DNA of 23,995 nt. Source: a virus. The position numbers and the translations under genes were made by a program. The number at the start of each line of letters is the position of its first letter. The first letter of the stretch is position 1. The notes under the pieces are model-generated. The model was not told the DNA's origin and did not search any database. It worked only from the letters and a program-made list of their open reading frames with translations. Below are positions 13,282 to 20,284 of this stretch, piece after piece. Location: positions 1 to 23,995 of the IMG/VR virus record IMGVR_UViG_3300015263_001609. One strand, given 5' to 3'.

Positions 13282-16028
13282 TTCAGCGGCTTCAGGTCAG
13301 TTTCAGGAGCTATGGCAAGAAGAGTAAACGGTGCTGGCTCATCGCTCTCGATAAATATTCTCGGATCATTCTTCCAATCACTATTAAATTCAAGATAATA
13401 ATCTCCAGTAAACAATGGAGCTGCTGCATCCATTGGATCATTAATTTGTCTAAAACTTATCGGATTAAGATTGCTTTCGTCCGGGCCAACCGAAGCAAGG
13501 TGCGAATTTAAAAGAGACAGCGTCAGGGCATATATATCCTTTTTCTTACCAAGCGCTGTCCCGACAGGATTTCCGGTTGAAACTTTCAAAGTTTTTATTT
13601 TGTGTGTATAACCAAGTCCTACCTGGGCAACAGAAATTGCGCTAACCGATGTAATTGCCCCACTCGCAACAACGGCTGGCGCGATAATACCTCCATCCCC
13701 CCAAATCTTTACTGTTTCGCCTTCAAGATGAGAAAGGCCGGAAATTGCAGTGCCAAGGGCATTTGATTTGCCGCCTGAAATATAAGCAGTGAATGCGGTT
13801 CCATCAATAGTTGTTACCCCATCAGCAGGGTCAACAAGCTCAACAGTATTCGTTGCCTTGTTTGCAACTTGATAAACATTTCCGTTGAGTTCCGTCATTC
13901 CCTTTACTTCTGTGTTTTTTATCAAATCACCATTTACCAGAGAGGTGCCGGTAATAGTCAAAACAACTGGGTTAGCTTGCGTCGCTCCGCTAATCGTCTC
14001 TGGGGTATCAGCTGTAATTAAAGAATCAGCATAATATGCGTCTTCCTGCGGTCGACCAGTCTCATATTCTCCTTCCATGAATTCAATGTAACGAACGTCT
14101 GCGCCATTAATAGTCCGTTTTACGATCATCCAGACCTCATCTCGAGAAGTGGAGTCCTGGTATTGTCCAGACCCATTCGCACCTGGAATAATGGCAATAG
14201 ACTCTACAACGGCATCCCCGCCCTGGAATGATCCTCCTATAATATGCCTGGCCCATCCGATTACATTTTCTGATCGAGCATAAGTAAGCGAAAGAAGTTT
14301 TCCGTCTTGCCGAACAGCCCAAATAGTTGAATTAGGTTCTTTGGCATAAGCCATTTCCACGATACCATCAGCAATGCCTGGCTCTGTAACTCTCGTCATG
14401 TGATACGCGAGCTGGGTCAAATCCGTCGATGTATAACCTTGCGTATCGAATGATACAGCGAATTCATATAGACGGCGCATTGCTCGCTGCAGGAATATCA
14501 CGACTTGTCCAACGCGGACCGGCATAACAGCAGCAGATCCTCGAGTAGTTCGGCGTCGGCAGGTAATATCAAGCGGCGTAATTGCGGCGCCGCTAGAAGA
14601 CGGTACCCATTCTCCACCAGCGGTACCAATAGCCAAATCGTCTTCGCCGGCAGACATCCAGCGGATTACATTCACATCGTCTGCAGCCAGAGTAAAACTC
14701 AGGCCACGATCGGCAGTAACAGTTCCCGCGAGATTATCTGGCGTATGGTCTTCATAATCGCCTGTAACAGTTGCCCAAAAAGTCTGAGAATCGTTATCGG
14801 TATTGGCAGCATAAAGTCGCTGCTCGAAGAAACATCCTACTTTTGGATAACCGGTTGTTCCAGACCATGCGCCAAGTCTCCAGGTTGTAACAGCGGTAGG
14901 CGCTGCCTCAAAATCGCTCCTAACATCTGCATTAGCAACCGTGGTACTGGTAATGCTGGTAATAACTGCATAGCCCCATGTCGTCGTTTTCTTGTATCGT
15001 ACAAGCCGACCAACGTCGGTTGATAACCAGCCTTGGCCATCGTTTACGCCATCCGTCGATGACAAGGTAAGCGTTATTCCAAGTCCCGTGGCAGCGGAAG
15101 GAAGCATGGTCGTCGTAGTCGCATTCTCTTCGAGATAAGGCCCATCTTTCCAAGCCACTTCAACGATTGACCATGAAGTATGGCCATACCTAACGATTTT
15201 ATGGGTAGGATAACTGCCATGAAAAAGATAGAGAACATCCGCATTTTGCGGACCTTCAACTTGGAAAAGATCGGCCTCTGGCCATGGAGAGTCTGTTTCT
15301 ACCACTTGGTTGCTTAAGATCGAAACATCATCGATCTGAACGGTCTTGTTCCGGACCTCGCCGAGGCAACGGAATTGGATATAGAACGGTGAAGCAGATG
15401 GCGTAAAGGCTACGCAATGATAACCAACCTCTCTTGTTACTGCTGCCAGAATATCGGAAGCCGAGGCAGTTGTTCCTACTTGGAATTCGATAGAATCTCC
15501 CGGAGCTCCGATTACTTTGAATTTTATAACGTGCTCGGTCCCGGCTGTACCGGTCGTAATGCTTTGGGTCGCAATGGCGATATCGGTTCCTGCTGTAGTA
15601 CCACCTGGCGTTAGGTTAAGCCGATTGTTCGTAGCATCATGCGAGATCGCACCAGTACCGGTAGAACTATCGGTCCATCCGGTAATACCACCAGTAAAGG
15701 TTCCGTTTGTGACTGCCGCGGTAGTTGTAGCAACAGAGATTGCACCTTGATACCGATAGGCTCGAATCACATTCGCGCCCATTTCCAAGATGTATGCCTG
15801 CGTAACAGAATATTGGAAAGGTTTTAGCCGACCTTTTACCGCGCTACTTTTTGTGGCACCGACATAGCGCGTCCCTGGCCGGCGAGAAATCCCGCCTTCA
15901 ACAAGTGGGATCAGGTTTTCACAAGTCTCTAAGGCACTTGGATATTTCTTGAAATCCAGACGTGCCGCAAGGCGGTCGCTTATTTCACCGACATTGAAAC
16001 TGGTTTGTATATCATGGAAGCGAGGCAT
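13278..16028 (-). CDS. Tail tubular protein B (T7 gp12-like nozzle)
   Basis: The N-terminus is diagnostic of the family: FNVGEISDRLAARLDFKKYPSA is followed by CENLIPLVEGGISRRPGTRY. The LKPFQYSVTQAYILEMGANV segment and the later WFEQRLYAA-type element (CFFEQRLYAANTDNDSQTFWA) also fit. The protein forms the hexameric nozzle below the adaptor and holds the fibres. At 916 residues it is longer than T7 gp12 (794); extra length seems to lie in Thr/Gly/Ser-rich beta domains (about 110-235 and 690-800), which may be inserted carbohydrate-binding or decoration modules. It starts two bases after tail tubular protein A. Confidence 0.92.
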   Translation of the reverse strand: MPRFHDIQTSFNVGEISDRLAARLDFKKYPSALETCENLIPLVEGGISRRPGTRYVGATKSSAVKGRLKPFQYSVTQAYILEMGANVIRAYRYQGAISVATTTAAVTNGTFTGGITGWTDSSTGTGAISHDATNNRLNLTPGGTTAGTDIAIATQSITTGTAGTEHVIKFKVIGAPGDSIEFQVGTTASASDILAAVTREVGYHCVAFTPSASPFYIQFRCLGEVRNKTVQIDDVSILSNQVVETDSPWPEADLFQVEGPQNADVLYLFHGSYPTHKIVRYGHTSWSIVEVAWKDGPYLEENATTTTMLPSAATGLGITLTLSSTDGVNDGQGWLSTDVGRLVRYKKTTTWGYAVITSITSTTVANADVRSDFEAAPTAVTTWRLGAWSGTTGYPKVGCFFEQRLYAANTDNDSQTFWATVTGDYEDHTPDNLAGTVTADRGLSFTLAADDVNVIRWMSAGEDDLAIGTAGGEWVPSSSGAAITPLDITCRRRTTRGSAAVMPVRVGQVVIFLQRAMRRLYEFAVSFDTQGYTSTDLTQLAYHMTRVTEPGIADGIVEMAYAKEPNSTIWAVRQDGKLLSLTYARSENVIGWARHIIGGSFQGGDAVVESIAIIPGANGSGQYQDSTSRDEVWMIVKRTINGADVRYIEFMEGEYETGRPQEDAYYADSLITADTPETISGATQANPVVLTITGTSLVNGDLIKNTEVKGMTELNGNVYQVANKATNTVELVDPADGVTTIDGTAFTAYISGGKSNALGTAISGLSHLEGETVKIWGDGGIIAPAVVASGAITSVSAISVAQVGLGYTHKIKTLKVSTGNPVGTALGKKKDIYALTLSLLNSHLASVGPDESNLNPISFRQINDPMDAAAPLFTGDYYLEFNSDWKNDPRIFIESDEPAPFTLLAIAPETDLKPLK

Positions 16029-16030
16029 GG

Positions 16031-16645
16031 TTAGGTATTGTCAATCCAATCATCTTTCCTTCCACTTCGTACAGAAGCCCAGGACCCACGAGGTCGCTGT
16101 TCTGGCGAGCTTCCCATTCCGTCTGTTGATCTGGCGCGCGCCAAAGAGCGCTTGTACTCTTTATCAAAGATTTCATACATATTGTCGGAATTGGAAATAG
16201 CGATTGACATATTTCTGGAAAGCAGACTCTCAAGCGTGCTTCTAAAATCAGGAGTCATAAAATTAGGATCAGTAACTCGGTGTACATACCGAAGATAAAC
16301 CTGATCACTATTACAGACAATGACTCGCTGATTAACCAGAAATTCCATGCGGTGCTTCAGGGATCCGTATCCACCATCATTGTCATGGACAGAAACAGTT
16401 CTTATCCAATCAGAAGGCAGTGGGTAAGCATAGTCGAATTCGAATATCGGCGTGTTCGAGGATTGTGCAAGCTTCACTCGCTTGATCGCAAAATTCCAAG
16501 GATGTATGCGAAGCAATTCGTCACGCGCCTCTGTATAGAGATCGTTAGCAACATTGGCTGTTGCAGTTCCATCATCGATTGAGGTGATGTTGGTTTGCCC
16601 TATTTTACGCAGGGCAATATTAACGATCTCGGTTACGCTCGACAT
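16031..16645 (-). CDS. Tail tubular protein A (T7 gp11-like adaptor)
   Basis: This 204-residue adaptor links portal to nozzle. Family marks are the start TEIVNIALRKIGQTNITSIDD, the helix ANDLYTEARDELLRIHPWNF with the conserved HPWNFA, then LAQSSNTPIFEFDYAYPLPSDWIRTV, and a C-terminal helical pair with LSRNMSIAISNSDNM. T7 gp11 has 196 residues and the same plan. The last 30 residues are Arg/Ser/Gly-rich and probably extended. It is followed at once by tail tubular protein B. Confidence 0.92.
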   Translation of the reverse strand: MSSVTEIVNIALRKIGQTNITSIDDGTATANVANDLYTEARDELLRIHPWNFAIKRVKLAQSSNTPIFEFDYAYPLPSDWIRTVSVHDNDGGYGSLKHRMEFLVNQRVIVCNSDQVYLRYVHRVTDPNFMTPDFRSTLESLLSRNMSIAISNSDNMYEIFDKEYKRSLARARSTDGMGSSPEQRPRGSWASVRSGRKDDWIDNT

Positions 16646-16653
16646 TCAGGCTC

Positions 16654-17136
16654 CTACGCAGCTTCTTTCAGTTTTTCCAGCTCGGCCTCGACAAGAGCCT
16701 TGTCTGCGCTGGAAAATTTGACTTCATCGCCAACCAGCAGCTCATGCTCTTTCTTGCCAGGATTCCACCTTATTGTAGCCTGTTTTTCGTCATTTTCCGA
16801 GGATGTTCCACGTGGAACCTCGAAACCGTTATAAAATCGCCATTCGGTAACACGCTTGGCTTTATACGACCCTGCCATGCGGGTATTTGGCGAATATTCG
16901 TTGTCAGTGGTTCTCTGCGACTCACGACTTGAGTCAACAACGAATCGTGCATCTGCCAATAGCAGATCGCGCTCATGGTTGACGAATTGCAGATTAAAAT
17001 AGGTTCCGCACGGCCATCCCTGAGCTTGTAGGATGCTCGGAATCAATTTATCGAGATCAGTAAGCTCCCAGGCTTGACGAATCTTGATAGTCGGCTGATC
17101 AGGGGTGGTGCTAACTTCAGGATGAATTACTGCCAT
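16654..17136 (-). CDS. Unknown protein between sugar cassette and tail genes (160 aa)
   Basis: I chose ATG 17136 (MAVIHPEVSTTPDQ) because AGGAGA at 17142-17147 lies five bases before it; the longer form from 17262 would overlap the upstream gene by 146 bases. The product is soluble, with strands and polar loops, a WRFYNGFEVPRGTSS segment and a helical acidic end (KALVEAELEKLKEAA). I recognise no domain. The strong ribosome site suggests high expression, and its place just before the adaptor is where podoviruses keep capsid-associated or head-completion proteins. A minor structural role is a guess from context. Confidence 0.7.
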   Translation of the reverse strand: MAVIHPEVSTTPDQPTIKIRQAWELTDLDKLIPSILQAQGWPCGTYFNLQFVNHERDLLLADARFVVDSSRESQRTTDNEYSPNTRMAGSYKAKRVTEWRFYNGFEVPRGTSSENDEKQATIRWNPGKKEHELLVGDEVKFSSADKALVEAELEKLKEAA

Positions 17137-17728
17137 GGTCTTCTCCTTTCCAGGTTTGATAGATAATTTTATCCCTATCTCGGGATGGTTTTCTATAGGT
17201 TTTGTCAAAAAGCGCTTGATTATTCGAGAAATGACGGTGTTCAAGCAATATATCTGGGGCAAATCTTAGCACATCCTTTTCTTTTGCGATATCTGCCCAA
17301 ACTGTGTCTATGTACAGCCGCTCAAGACCTTGGAGCGAGAGCCAGCCGATATCACGAACCAGCTCCCCACCGAGCACAAAATGAGGTGTCCCACCGGTTG
17401 TCTCTCCTCCTGCTGGAACCGCCATTCCGTCCTTCCCGGCGATCGCAATCAAATGCTGATCCCAAAAGGCCGTCAATGGAACAACATCATCAGCAATGAA
17501 TCCATACCAATTGAGATCAGGGAATTTATAAAAGAATTCATTATAAATCTCTGATAATGGCTTTTGGTATCCTTCCCAGGTCAGCCAGTTATCTGGAATA
17601 TCGTATTCTGGCTGCGGGTCATCTTCGTCGAATCGAAGACAGACCGGTGTCGTTCCACCAGATATTTTATATGCCTCGATAAAGCGCCGCACGTTCTGCG
17701 GCCTGCCTCTACTTGGCAATATCCACAT
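17117..17728 (-). CDS. GT-A-type glycosyltransferase-like protein (203 aa)
   Basis: The start MWILPSRGRPQNVRRFIEAY is the first strand and nucleotide-sugar-binding loop of GT2-like enzymes (P-S-R-G-R-P). A metal-binding acidic motif follows in WYGFIADDVVP (D80-D81). The middle holds GGELVRDIGWLSLQGLERLYIDTVW, a pattern of acceptor-side residues, and the C-terminal part contains an EHRHFSNNQALFDKTY segment that I know from other phage and environmental members. At 203 residues it is a minimal single-domain GT. Donor and acceptor are not evident; the neighbouring nucleotide-sugar genes make their product the likely donor. It overlaps the upstream glycosyltransferase by 20 bases and the next gene by 20. 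Confidence 0.72.
   Translation of the reverse strand: MWILPSRGRPQNVRRFIEAYKISGGTTPVCLRFDEDDPQPEYDIPDNWLTWEGYQKPLSEIYNEFFYKFPDLNWYGFIADDVVPLTAFWDQHLIAIAGKDGMAVPAGGETTGGTPHFVLGGELVRDIGWLSLQGLERLYIDTVWADIAKEKDVLRFAPDILLEHRHFSNNQALFDKTYRKPSRDRDKIIYQTWKGEDHGSNSS
17142..17147 (-). promoter_or_regulatory. Shine-Dalgarno site (AGGAGA) fixing the start at 17136
   Basis: On the minus strand AGGAGA lies five bases before ATG 17136, within an A-rich context (GGAAAGGAGAAGACC). It is one of the clearest ribosome sites of the minus-strand block and decides the start of the 160-residue protein. Confidence 0.65.
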
Positions 17729-18596
17729 GATTGAGCATTTCCCCGTAAATATCGGAAGCCTTATATTTTTCCATGATGTATTGATTCAGGCGCGACGCGG
17801 TTTCGTAGATCGTCTTGTCATCAATATCATTGACAATTTCGGTGATTTGTTTTGGGTTATTATATGGAATTCGACAATTCTCCGGAAACCAATCAGTGAA
17901 TGGCGAATCTTCGTGCTCAAGAAGACAGCACTTTGCAAGGCCGGCTTCGATCACGCGACCCTTGATATGATGACCGCCTCCGGATCCAGTAAACGAAGTA
18001 TTCAACATGATCTTGCAGGACTTCAGAAACTTGATGTGCTCCCGGTATCCGTCCTGATTTGATCGCTTGCGCAACGTCAGACCGCCGAACCAATGGAGAG
18101 AGTTTACAATTTCTGACCTGGCGCAAAAAGTCCCGGTTGAGCCCGAAAACCCGAACCGGATCGTTTTCTCGTTCGGGCCTTGGAATAGATGATGATTGAC
18201 CGGCGTCAATGTAACAAGATCGGCAGGGGAATTAAAGGCTCCGTCGATTGCTACCTGCAAGCTGAAACTTTTCTCACGTTTGTATAGCCTCAGCATGTCA
18301 TGCCATGGACCATCTGCAGCATCCGAGCAGAGATTTATAATCGGCGCCCGTTCTTTTGCCTCAGCAAAAACATAAGGCTTCGGAATTCCACGTCCGCTGG
18401 CGGCGCCAATGTAAAAAATTACATCCGGATTATACCAATTTATTGCCTCGAGCAAGACGTGATCATTTCGGATTCCATTGTGATCAAAGGTTATATGCTT
18501 GCTGGTTCCGAGCATATCCCAGGCCATGACGTGATTGATGCACTCATTCGTATTAGTGGTATAGAAGAGCGCCTTTATTTTATGAAAGTCCATCAT
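17709..18596 (-). CDS. GT-B-type glycosyltransferase, CgeB-like C-terminal domain (295 aa)
   Basis: The N-terminal half is a Rossmann-like domain (IKALFYTTNTNECINH, WYNPDVIFYIGAAS, APIINLCSDAADGPWHDM). The C-terminal half shows the Glyco_trans_1_2 pattern found in CgeB and related enzymes: a FLKSCKIMLNTS strand, a glycine-rich SGGGHHIKGRVIEAGLAKC loop and helix, CLLEHEDSPFTDWFPENCRI, and a terminal helix with NDIDDKTIYETASRLNQYI. It should transfer a sugar from a nucleotide donor. ATG 18596 and ATG 18593 are both possible. It starts within the end of the overlapping RusA-like frame (17 bases) and is coupled to the smaller glycosyltransferase downstream, so the two may act one after the other. 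Confidence 0.75.
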   Translation of the reverse strand: MMDFHKIKALFYTTNTNECINHVMAWDMLGTSKHITFDHNGIRNDHVLLEAINWYNPDVIFYIGAASGRGIPKPYVFAEAKERAPIINLCSDAADGPWHDMLRLYKREKSFSLQVAIDGAFNSPADLVTLTPVNHHLFQGPNEKTIRFGFSGSTGTFCARSEIVNSLHWFGGLTLRKRSNQDGYREHIKFLKSCKIMLNTSFTGSGGGHHIKGRVIEAGLAKCCLLEHEDSPFTDWFPENCRIPYNNPKQITEIVNDIDDKTIYETASRLNQYIMEKYKASDIYGEMLNHVDIAK

Positions 18597-18891
18597 CTAT
18601 CTCGATTATCGTTTTTTCCTTTTCGCCTTTTTTGGTCTTGCGGCTTTCAAAAGTAATTTCCTTGATTTGTTCGGACGTATCATCTGCAAGTATTCCAGCT
18701 CTAACAATTCCGTCCAATACGGCTTTAACCGATACACCATCGGTGTCATGCCTTGCTTTTCTATAACTGATAACCCGTATATTGACTGGTGAATTAAATC
18801 TCGGAGTTTCTTTCTTCCCCAGTGTTCCATTGCCATCATCCGATTCCATGTTGGCAGAGGATATGGAAGCTCGATTATTGCTTTCATTCAC
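18580..18891 (-). CDS. RusA-like resolvase, catalytic C-terminal part (frame B of a two-frame locus)
   Basis: From residue 35 the 103-residue translation follows E. coli RusA closely: PVNIRV (RusA PVKIRI), RHDTDG with D49 and D51 (RusA D70 and D72), K56 (K76) and GILADD with D70-D71 (D90-D91, of which D91 is catalytic). The active-site acids of a RusA Holliday-junction endonuclease are therefore all here. The first 34 residues (MNESNNRASISSANMESDDG and onward) are polar and unlike RusA. The missing RusA N-terminus is encoded in another frame over the same DNA (18606-18887). Start is GTG 18891, overlapping the kinase stop (GTGA). The locus may be a frameshifted or deleted gene, a -1 frameshift product or a dual-coding pair. 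Sure of the homology, unsure of expression. Confidence 0.6.
   Translation of the reverse strand: MNESNNRASISSANMESDDGNGTLGKKETPRFNSPVNIRVISYRKARHDTDGVSVKAVLDGIVRAGILADDTSEQIKEITFESRKTKKGEKEKTIIEIDDGLS
18606..18887 (-). CDS. RusA N-terminal-like frame (frame A of the same locus, 93 aa)
   Basis: The first 38 residues match the N-terminal strand and helix of RusA-type proteins: IIELPYPLPTWNRMMAMEHW (compare RusA LPWPPSNNRYYR) and GRKKLRDLIHQSIYGLS. The rest (VIEKQGMTPMVYRLKPYWTE and onward, ending KKAKRKKR) does not match RusA but is long, open and strongly basic. It overlaps frame B entirely, in the -1 relation. ATG 18887 directly follows the kinase TGA, so the sequence GTGAATG offers one start for each frame. 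It may be a real small basic protein or the front part of a frameshifted resolvase. Confidence 0.5.
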   Translation of the reverse strand: MKAIIELPYPLPTWNRMMAMEHWGRKKLRDLIHQSIYGLSVIEKQGMTPMVYRLKPYWTELLELEYLQMIRPNKSRKLLLKAARPKKAKRKKR

Positions 18892-19868
18892 TTGAGTATG
18901 AGCTGAGTGCCATTGTTTTCAAATCTTACCGGAATACAGATTTTCCCAAGGCCGTTCATTGCCTGAATCAGATTTTCGCGTTTCTCTGGCGGAATCATAA
19001 ACAGCATGAAGCCACCACCACCGGCGCCAAGCACTTTGCCGCCATACGCGCCCTTGCTTATTGCCAGATCGTAGAGATCGTCAATTTCCGAATTTGACAC
19101 CTTTTCTGAAAGTTCGCGCTTCAACTTCCAGGTTTCGTTTAAAAGTTGACCGAAATCATCAAAACGACGTTTTTGCAGGGAATCATAAGCCAATGGAACC
19201 AGCTCTTGGATTCTGGTTAGCTGCTTTTCTTTGCGGTCGAAATTGTCCACCTGGTCTTTCGCTATTTCCGAGGCGAAGCGCTGGATGCCGGTAAAGACCA
19301 TGACAAGATGGTCTTCAAATGTACGGGTATCGCGCGGATCCATCTTGATGCGTTCGACGTTATAGGAACCTCGCCTGTCGATCGATATTTTGTTCAGGCC
19401 GCCGAAAGTACAAGCAATCTGGTCCTGAATTCCGACTGTCTCCTGCAGTATTCTCTGCTCGATATTGATGGCATCAAAAGCGAGTTGTTGTTTATTGAAA
19501 TGGTCATCACGAAGAACGCGCAGGGCGTGAACCAGTCCGACGGTAAAAGCGGATGATGAGCCAAGTCCGCTTCTGGCTGGCAAGTCTCCGGCGTGATTTG
19601 CCTCGATCCCAAGATGAATGTCGAAATATTTTAGACATCCGCGAATACCGGGATGTTCGATGTCTTCGATCCGATCGACTTTTTCGAACTTCGAATAAAG
19701 GAATATATATTTATGCCCGAGGAATGCAGGCATCTCGCGGAGAGAGATGTAGCAATATTTATCGATAGTTGCCGAGATGACGGCGCCGCCGTGCTTTGAA
19801 TACCACGTTTCATAATCCGTACCTCCACCAAAGAATGAGATTCGGTATGGAGTCCTGGTAATAATCAT
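18888..19868 (-). CDS. hddA: GHMP-family kinase, HddA-like (D-glycero-D-manno-heptose-7-phosphate kinase)
   Basis: The 326-residue chain has the three GHMP motifs: PYRISFFGGGTDYETW at the N-terminus, the ATP loop GLGSSSA at 101-107 within PARSGLGSSSAFTVGLVHAL, and KVLGAGGGGFMLF near the C-terminus. The R-x-SFFGGGTD start and the full length resemble heptose-7-phosphate kinase HddA and the kinase half of fucose-type enzymes, not galactokinase or homoserine kinase. HddA makes the 1,7-bisphosphate, by ATP-dependent phosphorylation at C1, on the way to nucleotide-activated heptose. The next upstream gene is a nucleotidyltransferase, overlapping by four bases (ATGA, 19865-19868). No GmhA isomerase or GmhB phosphatase is present here; the host or genes to the right could supply them. 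Fucokinase-like activity is a possible alternative. Confidence 0.82.
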   Translation of the reverse strand: MIITRTPYRISFFGGGTDYETWYSKHGGAVISATIDKYCYISLREMPAFLGHKYIFLYSKFEKVDRIEDIEHPGIRGCLKYFDIHLGIEANHAGDLPARSGLGSSSAFTVGLVHALRVLRDDHFNKQQLAFDAINIEQRILQETVGIQDQIACTFGGLNKISIDRRGSYNVERIKMDPRDTRTFEDHLVMVFTGIQRFASEIAKDQVDNFDRKEKQLTRIQELVPLAYDSLQKRRFDDFGQLLNETWKLKRELSEKVSNSEIDDLYDLAISKGAYGGKVLGAGGGGFMLFMIPPEKRENLIQAMNGLGKICIPVRFENNGTQLILK

Positions 19869-20284
19869 CTAATGTTCTCTACAAGCTTACTTGATGAGTT
19901 TAATTTTCTTACTCCGCCAACTCCAAAAAATTGATTAATCTTGTGAATAAGGCAATAAGCGTTCTCGCTCGCATCTCCATAAGTCCGATCTCCACCATTG
20001 GCGAATATATCCGGTTTTACACTCCGGAGAGCATCACAAACAGTACCGTCATAATCGTTTACTTCAATAACTTTATCAACAAATTTTATAGCCTCGAGAA
20101 TACGCTTGCGGGATTCGAAAGGCATGAAACAATACCCCTTTTTTCGAATAAGCCATTCGTCTGAATTTAATGCGACGACAACGCTACCAAATCTAGCCGC
20201 ATCTTCAAGATAGGCAATATGCCCTTCGTGGATTGGATCGAATCCGCCTGATACGAGAACTACCGGTTTATAGTTACTGCCCAC
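19865..20284 (-). CDS. Cytidylyltransferase-fold nucleotidyltransferase (HldE C-domain / TagD type)
   Basis: GGFDPIHEGH at residues 13-22 is the HxGH nucleotide-binding motif (H19-E-G-H22). ESRKRILEAIKFVDKVIEV and the GGDR element (compare RfaE GEDTP region) follow the RfaE/HldE C-terminal domain and glycerol-3-phosphate cytidylyltransferases. At 139 residues it is a single catalytic domain. The enzyme should join a sugar- or polyol-phosphate to a nucleoside monophosphate, with release of pyrophosphate. Heptose 1-phosphate is the likely substrate because of the HddA-like partner; the base (A, C or G) cannot be seen. Start is GTG 20284, the only start before the motif, with GGAGAGATAGGG just upstream; it overlaps the dehydratase gene by 25 bases. 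Confidence 0.8.
   Translation of the reverse strand: MGSNYKPVVLVSGGFDPIHEGHIAYLEDAARFGSVVVALNSDEWLIRKKGYCFMPFESRKRILEAIKFVDKVIEVNDYDGTVCDALRSVKPDIFANGGDRTYGDASENAYCLIHKINQFFGVGGVRKLNSSSKLVENIR

Noticed and set aside
17137-17262. 42-residue N-terminal extension of the 160-residue protein
   Set aside because: It would overlap the upstream glycosyltransferase by 146 bases, while AGGAGA directly precedes ATG 17136.
18888-19868. Galactokinase or homoserine kinase
   Set aside because: The RISFFGGGTD start is that of HddA/fucokinase-type GHMP kinases; the galactokinase GRVNLIGEHTDY motif is missing.
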